Positions 30,401-37,778 of a stretch of DNA of 64,000 bases are shown one piece after another. Position numbers and translations under genes: made by a program. Within the stretch, counting starts at the first letter, position 1; the number at the start of each line of letters is the position of its first letter. The stretch is from Fibrella aestuarina BUZ 2 (GTDB lineage Bacteria; Bacteroidota; Bacteroidia; Cytophagales; Spirosomataceae): contig NC_020054.1 of the NCBI RefSeq assembly GCF_000331105.1, forward strand, positions 2,388,813 through 2,452,812. The letters run 5' to 3'. The notes under the pieces are model-generated. The model saw only the letters and a program-made list of their open reading frames with translations, was not told the DNA's origin and did not search any database.

Positions 30401-31732
30401 ATGAAAACGCAAAACTCCGTTCCAACCAGTAAAGTCGCCCGTGCCTCGCAGTTTGTGAAGGCCGGCGTGAAAGTGGGGGGCAACTACATTAAGCATTACA
30501 CCAAAAAGCTCGTTGATCCCGACTCGGTGACGCGCGAAGACCTGCACGCCGATAACGCCGCCGACATCTACGACGCGCTGAGCGAGTTGAAAGGGTCGGC
30601 GCTGAAAATGGCGCAGATGCTGAGTATGGACCGGGGGCTGCTGCCAACGGCCTACAGCGACAAATTTGCCATGTCGCAGTACTCGGCACCCCCGCTCTCG
30701 GGGCCGTTGGTGGTGAAAACGTTTCGTACTTATTTCGGGAAAGCGCCCGGTGAACTGTTTGACAAGTTCGACGCGATCTCGGTCAACGCCGCGAGCATCG
30801 GGCAGGTGCATCAGGCCTGGAAATGGGGTAAGAAGCTGGCCGTCAAGATTCAGTACCCCGGCGTGGCCGATAGCGTAACCTCCGACCTGAAGATTGCCAA
30901 ACCGCTGGCCGTACGGCTGTTGAATCTCGACGAACGGCAGATCGACCGGTTTATGGGCGAGGTAGAAAGCAAGCTGATCGAAGAAACCGACTACGACCTC
31001 GAACTGCGCCGCTCGGTGGAGATTTCGGAAGCCTGCGCGCACATCGACGGGCTGGTATTTCCTAAATACTACAAGGAGCTGTCGAGCAAGCGCATCCTGA
31101 CGATGGACTGGCTCGATGGGCTGCACCTGAAAGAATTTCTGGCCACGAACCCGTCGCAGGAGGCCCGCAACCGCATTGGCCAACTGCTATGGAATTTCTA
31201 CGATCACCAGATCCACAACCTCCGGCAGGTGCACGCCGACCCGCATCCCGGCAACTTCCTGATGCGCCCCGACGGCACGATGGGCGTCATCGACTTCGGC
31301 TGCGTGAAGGTCATTCCCGACTATTATTACGACAACTACTTCCGGCTGATCAACCCCGATACGCTGAAAGACGAGGCCCTCACGCAGCAGATTTTTCAGA
31401 ACCTGGAGTTTCTGGTGCCGCAGGATACGCCGCAGGACCGCAAGTTTTTCTCCAACCTGTTTGTGCAGATGATCGAGATGCTCGGCGCGCCCTTTGCCGT
31501 TGACCGCTTCGACTTTGGTGATGATGAGTACTTCAACAAGGTATACGCTTTCGCCGACCAACTCTCGAAGCTGGAAGAACTACGTTCGTCGAAGGTAGTG
31601 CGCGGCTCGCAGGATGGCCTCTACGTGAACCGAACCTACTACGGTCTCTACGCCATGCTGAACGAACTGAAGGCCGTAGTCGATACCAAAAAGCCCGAGT
31701 GGCTGAAACCGCAAACCGAACTGGTCGCCTAA
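30401..31732 (+). CDS. ABC1/UbiB-family atypical kinase
   Basis: The 443 residues show the ABC1/AarF/UbiB signature: 'VNAASIGQVHQAW' (A-rich loop), 'LAVKIQYPGV' (invariant Lys), 'IEETDYDLE', 'QVHADPHPGNFLM' (catalytic) and 'GVIDFGCVK' (metal). These atypical kinases support isoprenoid-quinone synthesis and lipid handling. The N-terminal KxGQ motif, normally K-x-G-Q, is K69-M-A-Q here. I chose ATG 30401 (MKTQNSVP), because the longer reading starts inside the inverted repeat. TetR control is likely. Confidence 0.9.
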   Translation: MKTQNSVPTSKVARASQFVKAGVKVGGNYIKHYTKKLVDPDSVTREDLHADNAADIYDALSELKGSALKMAQMLSMDRGLLPTAYSDKFAMSQYSAPPLSGPLVVKTFRTYFGKAPGELFDKFDAISVNAASIGQVHQAWKWGKKLAVKIQYPGVADSVTSDLKIAKPLAVRLLNLDERQIDRFMGEVESKLIEETDYDLELRRSVEISEACAHIDGLVFPKYYKELSSKRILTMDWLDGLHLKEFLATNPSQEARNRIGQLLWNFYDHQIHNLRQVHADPHPGNFLMRPDGTMGVIDFGCVKVIPDYYYDNYFRLINPDTLKDEALTQQIFQNLEFLVPQDTPQDRKFFSNLFVQMIEMLGAPFAVDRFDFGDDEYFNKVYAFADQLSKLEELRSSKVVRGSQDGLYVNRTYYGLYAMLNELKAVVDTKKPEWLKPQTELVA

Positions 31733-31743
31733 CGTACCTGGCC

Positions 31744-31794
31744 TGTAATGCAAACGCCCCGCTGGAATCTGTCCAGCGGGGCGTTTGCATTACA
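31744..31794. terminator. Bidirectional terminator with 23-bp perfect arms
   Basis: Arms 31744-31766 and 31772-31794 pair over 23 bp around a 5-bp loop, with a GC-rich inner stem (CCCCGCTGGA). The stop codon of the convergent beta-helix gene lies in the right arm. No long T tract is present. Confidence 0.75.
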
Positions 31795-32959
31795 GCCGAC
31801 GGCGTACCGTAATGGGCAGGCAGCCGTTACCGTCGCAGTAAAATTCGTAAGCGCCGATATCGATCCGGTCGCCCTGAAAGCGCGGCTTATCGTCCAAATC
31901 GAGTGCAGGCAGCCCAGCAACGGGATAACCGGAGTCAACGGCCGGGCTACCATATAGCAAGCGAAAATTGCTCCCAGCCGCGTTTACGAATAGACTATTT
32001 ATCGGGAATTCGCTTACCCTACGGTCAGCCCATAAGGCGCACGTTTGAGACGAAGACGGAACAGGAATGCCTGTCGTGTTACTGCTAGTACTCTCGCAGA
32101 TAATGCAGTTAATTATACTGGCCGTAGAGGCCAACATACCGGATGAATTAGAGTCTGCATTCCGGGCGATGGTACAATTGGTCAGGGAAACGCGGCTATC
32201 GTTTTCTGAATAAATAGCCGACCCAATTCCACCTTGTGTAGCTGAGTTACTTGTAAACAGGCAATTGGTAATGATGGGTTGGCTACTGTTGACGTTGCAA
32301 ATCCCACCACCCAGGTACGAAAAATTCTCACTAAACGTGCAGTTTATCAGTGTTGGACTGCTTCGGTCATTAACCATACCACCTCCTCTGCCGAGAGGAG
32401 TAAGGGTATTGTTTTTGGTTATCAAGCAGTTAGTAAAGAGAGCATAGCTATTCACGTTGATGATGGCTCCTTTAATACCTCTAGCGTTCTCACTGGTTAT
32501 GGGTTCATCGGTGGAATTACCGCCAGTGATGACCAAGTTGTCCAAGTGGGTTTCCGCTGAAGCGTTTTTCAGCATAATCAGGTGATAGCTGTTGTCCGTA
32601 TTATCGCCTCTGAGGCCTATATCACCTGATAACGACGTGCTGGACGGGTGAGTCATTTGTCGACTTGTTAGCGTATTCTCTGTACTCGCGAATCCCCCGT
32701 ATAGCTTTACCCCCGATGCGATACTGAAGGAGGCCGTACGATCCGTCGTGGTGGTGGGTTTATATATACCCGCCGCTACCCAGAACTGGGTTCCGGCAGC
32801 GGCCGTTGGTAATCGGCTTGCCAGCAACGTACCTGGCAGGGCATTGGTCCATGACGTACCTGAGCCGTCGCCCCGGCCCGCTTCCGTCACATAGACAATG
32901 GGTTGGGCGTTAGCCAGCAGACAAACGAAAAGAAAGCAGTTGAGCAGGAAAAAGCGCAT
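31790..32959 (-). CDS. Secreted right-handed beta-helix protein, choice-of-anchor Q type
   Basis: Signal peptide 'FFLLNCFLFVCLLANAQ', then 'IVYVTEAGRGDGSGTSWTNAL' and 'GTQFWVAAGIYKPT', which open choice-of-anchor Q proteins. Repeated strands with Asn ladders follow ('LINCTFSENFSYLGGGICNVNSSQPIITNCLF'), ending in 'DIGAYEF', the family hallmark. A short tail (PITVRRRL) follows where a type IX sorting domain is often found. The function may be binding or cleavage of a surface polysaccharide. A longer paralogue is at 34625. Confidence 0.87.
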   Translation of the reverse strand: MRFFLLNCFLFVCLLANAQPIVYVTEAGRGDGSGTSWTNALPGTLLASRLPTAAAGTQFWVAAGIYKPTTTTDRTASFSIASGVKLYGGFASTENTLTSRQMTHPSSTSLSGDIGLRGDNTDNSYHLIMLKNASAETHLDNLVITGGNSTDEPITSENARGIKGAIINVNSYALFTNCLITKNNTLTPLGRGGGMVNDRSSPTLINCTFSENFSYLGGGICNVNSSQPIITNCLFTSNSATQGGIGSAIYSENDSRVSLTNCTIARNADSNSSGMLASTASIINCIICESTSSNTTGIPVPSSSQTCALWADRRVSEFPINSLFVNAAGSNFRLLYGSPAVDSGYPVAGLPALDLDDKPRFQGDRIDIGAYEFYCDGNGCLPITVRRRL

Positions 32960-33117
32960 AGCGTAAATGGTTCCATCTATATAGACGGTCAGGCCAAATC
33001 AGGTCACAAACTATGCCAGTAGAGGCCAATAAATGACCAATCGTAGGCCATTTATTGACAAAATAAAAGCAGGTACTGGTGTCATGCTCCACCTGCAACG
33101 TACCCAGTAAGGGACGG

Positions 33118-34503
33118 TTAGTGCGTAGGCCTACCCGAACGGTCGACGCACCCGGTGAGGGCGCGGTAGGTATGGTAGGCGGCTTTCCAGATGTGCCCTT
33201 TGTTACCCGTCTGCCGCTGCGGGTCCTTGTCGAGGCCTTCTTCGTACCAGTCGCCGTGTTGATGGTCGATCAGGTACGTTTGGGTGTAGGTCCAGAGCCG
33301 TTTGTACTTCTCGAAATAAGCCATCGGGTCGTTGGGGTACAGGTCGGCCATCAGCAGCAGCGTGTTGAGGCCCTCCGCCTGCAACCACCAATTTTTGCTC
33401 TCGTCGATGATGGTCATGCCCGACGGCCCGCCGCCCGACTTGTCTTTGAAATAGTATCCCTGATCGTAGAAGCCGCCCACCTGCTTATCCCAGCCGTTGG
33501 CCAGCGCGTGATCGACCATCCGTTTACCCACTGCCCGCGTTTTCGCATCGTTTTTTAAGCCCAGCGCGTGCGAGGCTTCGAGCATCAGATACGCCGTTTC
33601 GACATCATGCCCGAAGGACACGTGATCGATGTAGCGGTGTTTCAACACCACCGCTTCCGACGAATCCCGGAAGGAAATCGGCGTCCAGTCGGGTTGGAAA
33701 AAGAGTACCAGATTGCCTTTAGGCGAGGTAATCACGTCGCGCACCAGCTGCAACATCTCGTTGAGGCGTTGGCGCACCAGCGGGTCGGGCCAGACGGCAT
33801 AGAGTTCGGTAAAGGCTTCGAGCAGGTGAATCGAACTGTTCTGATCCTTGTAACCCAAATCCGAGGTCGACGCGACCGTTGCATCGCGTTTGATGGGCGT
33901 GCCATCGCGGCGCAGGTGCTGGAAATAGCCTTTGTGCACTGGGTCGTGGCTGTGCTGTTCGAGCCAGCCAAACGACTTTTTTGCCAAAGCCAGCGCCGCC
34001 GTATCGCCCGACTGATGGTAGTAAGCACTGAGCGCATACAGCCCAAAGGCGTTGCCGTAGGCTTCCTTGTTGCCCGGCCCCTGCACCTTACCGGCCCGGT
34101 CGACGAGCGTGTAAAAACCGCCGTATTCTTTATCCCACATGACATCGCGCAGAAAGTGGAAGCCATGCCGGGCGTTGGCTTTGTAATGCGCCACCGACGG
34201 GTAGCGCTCGGCGGCTTTGGCGGTGGTCCAGGTGTGGCGGGCCTGCGTCACAATCATCTTGTCCTGCGGGCCTGTCGGCTTGAAATCGTAGGTGAACGTG
34301 CTCAGAAAACCGCCGTGGACCGTGTCGACGGCCAGCGGATACCACTTGTTGAGCATCTCCTGCCGGATGGAGCGCTCCATCTCGGTCGCAATGCGTTTGC
34401 GCTCGGCCGATATCGATTGACTGAATCCGACCTGACTCAGGCTCAGAAGACAAAGGAGTCCGCCGTTTTGCAGGAGCTGACGGAAGGAGTTGAGTAGACG
34501 CAT
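33118..34503 (-). CDS. Exported AGE-family epimerase/isomerase
   Basis: The 461-residue protein is an (alpha/alpha)6-barrel of the N-acylglucosamine 2-epimerase family: 'TWTTAKAAERYP', 'GFHFLRDVMWDKEYGGFYTLVDRAG', 'EAYGNAFGLYALSAYYHQSGD', 'DHVSFGHDVETAYLMLEASHALG', 'KNWWLQAEGLNTLLLM' hold the conserved aromatic and His residues. It could act on N-acyl-mannosamine, cellobiose or mannose. A signal-peptide-like N-terminus ('LLNSFRQLLQNGGLLCLLSLSQVGFSQ') implies export, whereas most characterised members are cytoplasmic. It lies between two beta-helix genes on the same strand. Confidence 0.88.
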   Translation of the reverse strand: MRLLNSFRQLLQNGGLLCLLSLSQVGFSQSISAERKRIATEMERSIRQEMLNKWYPLAVDTVHGGFLSTFTYDFKPTGPQDKMIVTQARHTWTTAKAAERYPSVAHYKANARHGFHFLRDVMWDKEYGGFYTLVDRAGKVQGPGNKEAYGNAFGLYALSAYYHQSGDTAALALAKKSFGWLEQHSHDPVHKGYFQHLRRDGTPIKRDATVASTSDLGYKDQNSSIHLLEAFTELYAVWPDPLVRQRLNEMLQLVRDVITSPKGNLVLFFQPDWTPISFRDSSEAVVLKHRYIDHVSFGHDVETAYLMLEASHALGLKNDAKTRAVGKRMVDHALANGWDKQVGGFYDQGYYFKDKSGGGPSGMTIIDESKNWWLQAEGLNTLLLMADLYPNDPMAYFEKYKRLWTYTQTYLIDHQHGDWYEEGLDKDPQRQTGNKGHIWKAAYHTYRALTGCVDRSGRPTH

Positions 34504-34624
34504 GCTAAAGGGACGGTTACCGACGCTGTTTTACAAGCAAAGCACCAGCCCCGGCTACCCTAATTGATAACCAGCAGAAACGTAGCCGCGTGGGCAGGGT
34601 CACCACATACCCAACTGGCAGCAA

Positions 34625-36175
34625 TTACTCGACCAGACTACGGCGCTGCACCGTAATGGGCGCCGCCAACGACGACACCGTGGTTACGTACTCAAACGCG
34701 CCCAAGCTAACGGGTTGGCCCGGCTGCCGAACGTACCCGGCCAGGTCGCTCGCCGGCAGGTCAAACGCCCGAACTGATCCTTTGAACAAGGCGGGGCTGT
34801 CGGGTCGGAGCCGGTAGTCGCCACTCGTGGCATCCACAAACAGCGGGTCGACGGCCCGGTTTCCTTCGCCGGGGAAATCACCTTCGATGATCGAGTGAGT
34901 CACCGTAGCGTCGGCCTGTTTATCGCCCAGCGTTTGTGCCTTGAAAAAAGGCGCGTCGGGGGCCAGGTTGCCCCAACTGATGCAGTTGATGAAGAACGCT
35001 TTCGTGGGCGATACCTGGTGGGCAGTGGACTGGAACTCATGGCGCGACAACCGGGCGTTCATCACCCCACCACCAACGCTGGCGCTGTTGTCGGCAAAGG
35101 TGCAGTTGATGAACGTGGGGGCCGAGGGGCGCTCGTCGGAGAGGCTCTGAATGGCCCCGCCTTCGTCGGCCCGATTGCTGGCAAACAGGCAGTTCTGAAA
35201 CGTGGGGCTATTGTTGAAACAGAACACGGCGCCGCCGCCGCTGCTCGCCCCGGTGGTCGACACTACTTTGTTGCCGATGAAGGTGCAGGCCTCCAGTTTC
35301 TCCACGCCGCCACCCGTGGTGATGCCGCCGCCCGTCGCCTCGGCAACATTGCGGCTGAACGTGCACTTGCTGATGCTCAGCAGATTGTCGGGTGAGTGCT
35401 CCACGAACCGGCTCGATACGGCGCCGCCTTCCTTACCCGTGTTCTGGTCGAAGGTCGAGTTGGTGATGACCGTGTTGAACGTGCCGCCCTGGGTGCTCAG
35501 GCCAATGGCGCCGCCGTAGCCCGCTTCGTTGCCACTGAAATAGCAATCCCTGATCGTCAGCGTCGAGCGGGCGTTGGTCTCGGTGAGCAGCGACACCGCC
35601 CCCCCGACCGTCAGCCCGCGGTGAATTTTGTTGTCGATAAACCGGCAGCGCGACAGTTGAACGGTCGACAGGCTCAGCGTAGCTTCAATGCTCAGCCCGG
35701 CCCCGCCGAAGTTGCCATCGTCGTAGGATTGGATGCGACCGTCGCGGATCGTCAGGTTGTCGAGCAGAATTGGTTGCTGGTTGTCGATGATCTGCACAAC
35801 GTGGAAGCTATTGTCGGTACTGCTGGTCTCGTCGCCGATGTTGCCCGACAAAATCGTTTCATGGGTGCCAGGAACGCGCCCGCTCAGCGTGGTTTCTGTC
35901 CCCGCAAAACCGCCATAAAGCTGCACGCCTGAGGCCAGGATGAACGAGGCATTGCGGTCGTTGGTGACGGTGGGGTGGTAGGTGCCTTCAGCCAGCCAGA
36001 ATTGGGTGCCGGGCCGCGCGTTGATAAGGGTGCTGGTGAGACGTAGGCCCGATAGCGCGTTTTTCCAGGATGTACCCGACTCGTCGCCGCTCCCAAACGG
36101 GGTTACGTAAACAACAGGCGGTGGTGGGCTCGCCGGCGCAACGAGCAGGTAACAGAGCAACAAAAGGTAACGCAT
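34625..36175 (-). CDS. Secreted right-handed beta-helix protein, choice-of-anchor Q type (paralogue)
   Basis: The 516 residues have a signal peptide ('LLLLCYLLVAPASP') and 'VVYVTPFGSGDESGTSWKNALSG', the opening shared with the 31790 product. The beta-helix region has strands such as 'FINCTFADNSASVGGGVMN' and 'TIRDCYFSGNEAGYGGAIGL'. It ends 'VSLGAFEYVTTVSSLAAPITVQRRSLVE', again with a PITVxRR tail. The two genes are clear paralogues on either side of the AGE epimerase. Probably secreted or surface-attached; ligand unknown. Confidence 0.87.
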   Translation of the reverse strand: MRYLLLLCYLLVAPASPPPPVVYVTPFGSGDESGTSWKNALSGLRLTSTLINARPGTQFWLAEGTYHPTVTNDRNASFILASGVQLYGGFAGTETTLSGRVPGTHETILSGNIGDETSSTDNSFHVVQIIDNQQPILLDNLTIRDGRIQSYDDGNFGGAGLSIEATLSLSTVQLSRCRFIDNKIHRGLTVGGAVSLLTETNARSTLTIRDCYFSGNEAGYGGAIGLSTQGGTFNTVITNSTFDQNTGKEGGAVSSRFVEHSPDNLLSISKCTFSRNVAEATGGGITTGGGVEKLEACTFIGNKVVSTTGASSGGGAVFCFNNSPTFQNCLFASNRADEGGAIQSLSDERPSAPTFINCTFADNSASVGGGVMNARLSRHEFQSTAHQVSPTKAFFINCISWGNLAPDAPFFKAQTLGDKQADATVTHSIIEGDFPGEGNRAVDPLFVDATSGDYRLRPDSPALFKGSVRAFDLPASDLAGYVRQPGQPVSLGAFEYVTTVSSLAAPITVQRRSLVE

Positions 36176-36657
36176 GAGGTAGGCTGTGGGATAAAGCTGG
36201 ATAAAACAGGTACACCGGCCATTTGCTACGTACAGGCAATAATATGATACTATTTGTTATCCGCTACTGCCAGTGAGCAAAATAGGTGTTGTCGCCTGCT
36301 GGGTCAGGTCCAGCCTTTTATGGATGAATGGAAGATCGTACTCGGCACATGGAAACAAGACGTCACCTGCGGTTCCTGAAACCGGTCTGGCAAGCGACCA
36401 TACTGCGTGGGGAAGATGTTGCGCGTTCATCCTGTAGTGCCTGCTGGAATCATGCCAACCTACGCGCCTGATTGACACCATACCGAGGCCCTACGTTATC
36501 TTGACGCGAAGCGCAGAAGCGAGTCACAAACGAGGAGTCAAGTCATATGAACTTTTCTCCTTTAGCCTTTTTTCGGTGCCCCCTGGCGCCAATCCTCCAC
36601 TGGATTATCGTTATTTTACAGCCTGACCGCTCAACTTACTGACTGGTCTACCAACCT
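36176..36657. other. 482-bp intergenic region without a supported gene
   Basis: I find no convincing ORF, RNA or repeat here. A 74-codon reading on the minus strand (36257-36481) has no sensible start, composition or similarity. The right end must hold the promoter of the dCMP deaminase operon, but no TAnnTTTG stands out. Confidence 0.6.
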
Positions 36658-37185
36658 GTGAAGCCCCGTTTCGACGATATTTTTATGGAATTGGCCGTGA
36701 ATCTGGCCAAACGCTCGCACTGCATCAAAGCGCAGGTAGGGGCCGTATTGACCAAAGACACGCGCATTATCTCGATTGGCTACAATGGTCCCCCGGCCGG
36801 CACGCACAACTGCGACGAGGAATTCCCCGACGTGGGTTGCCCCCGCGACTCGAAAGGGTCGTGCTCGCTGGCCCTTCATGCCGAGCAAAACGCTATTCTG
36901 TACGCCGTAAAAAACGGCTCTACCATCGACGGCGCTACCCTCTACGTGACGCTATCGCCCTGCATTGCCTGCGCCCGGATCATTTACAGCATGAAAATTG
37001 ACCGGGTTATTTACTTTCATTCCTACGCCGAATACAAAGGCATTCCGTCAGACGAAGGCGTTGATTTTCTGCGGAAATTCGGGGTGAACGTCGAGCGGTA
37101 TACGCCTACGGAAGGCTTCCTGGTGCAGGATCAGCCCCCCTTGTCGGCGGCGCTGACCAACGTACCCAGCCCGTCCGCCTTATGA
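36658..37185 (+). CDS. Deoxycytidylate deaminase
   Basis: dCMP deaminase makes dUMP for thymidylate synthesis. The zinc site is His74-Ala-Glu76 ('LHAEQNA') with Cys102 and Cys105 ('SPCIACAR'). Family segments 'KRSHCIKAQVGAVLTKDTRIISIGYNGPPAG' and 'CDEEFPDVGCPRDSKGSC' are present. Length is 175 residues. I chose the GTG at 36658 because the following residues (KPRFDDIFMELA) belong to the family; the first ATG (36685) would cut the N-terminus. It overlaps the next gene by 4 bp. Confidence 0.93.
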   Translation: MKPRFDDIFMELAVNLAKRSHCIKAQVGAVLTKDTRIISIGYNGPPAGTHNCDEEFPDVGCPRDSKGSCSLALHAEQNAILYAVKNGSTIDGATLYVTLSPCIACARIIYSMKIDRVIYFHSYAEYKGIPSDEGVDFLRKFGVNVERYTPTEGFLVQDQPPLSAALTNVPSPSAL

Positions 37186-37778
37186 ACCTGCTGGCCCACG
37201 CCTGGCTTTCCGACCGCAACGACGCCTGGCTGATCGGGAACTTCATCGGCGATTTCATCAAGGGCGATCCGGCCCACCCGCGGCACGGGCTGCTGCCGGC
37301 CGAGGTCAACGGCGTCCGGATTCACCGTGCCATCGACTCCTTCACCGATACCCACCCCGACGTGGCGGCGGTGCGCGAGCTGCTGCATCCACGCTGCCAT
37401 AAATACGCCGGTGTGGCCGTCGACGTGTTCTTCGACCATTTTCTGGCGACCCAGTTCCGTGAGGTGACCGGCGACGACCTGACCGAGTTCACGACCTGGT
37501 TTTACCACAGCCTACGTACCCACGCCGACCGCCTGCCGACCGGCGCGGCCCGCATGGCACACTACCTGATGGAACAGGACTGGGTACGTAGCTACCAGAC
37601 CACGCAGGGCATCGACCGTGCCCTCAGCGGCCTCGCCCGACGTACCCAGTACCCGTCGGGCCTCGACACGGCCGTTGAGGACCTCATCGCCCATTACGAC
37701 CAGATCAACACCCATTTTCATCGTTTCTGGCCCCAATTGGTGGCTCATATAGCGCTTACCATCAGCATACAACCATGA
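37182..37778 (+). CDS. acpH: Acyl carrier protein phosphodiesterase
   Basis: AcpH removes 4'-phosphopantetheine from holo-ACP. The 198-residue protein matches the family: 'MNLLAHAWLS' at the N-terminus, 'IGNFIGDFIKGD', 'RIHRAIDSFTDTHP' and 'YAGVAVDVFFDHFLA' with the HD-like His and Asp metal ligands. It overlaps the dCMP deaminase and the M1 peptidase genes by 4 bp each, so all three are one operon. The functional link between them is not obvious. Confidence 0.9.
   Translation: MNLLAHAWLSDRNDAWLIGNFIGDFIKGDPAHPRHGLLPAEVNGVRIHRAIDSFTDTHPDVAAVRELLHPRCHKYAGVAVDVFFDHFLATQFREVTGDDLTEFTTWFYHSLRTHADRLPTGAARMAHYLMEQDWVRSYQTTQGIDRALSGLARRTQYPSGLDTAVEDLIAHYDQINTHFHRFWPQLVAHIALTISIQP

Noticed and set aside
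36257..36481. 74-codon gene on the minus strand
   Set aside because: No Shine-Dalgarno or promoter, no signal or domain, and no similarity I recognise.
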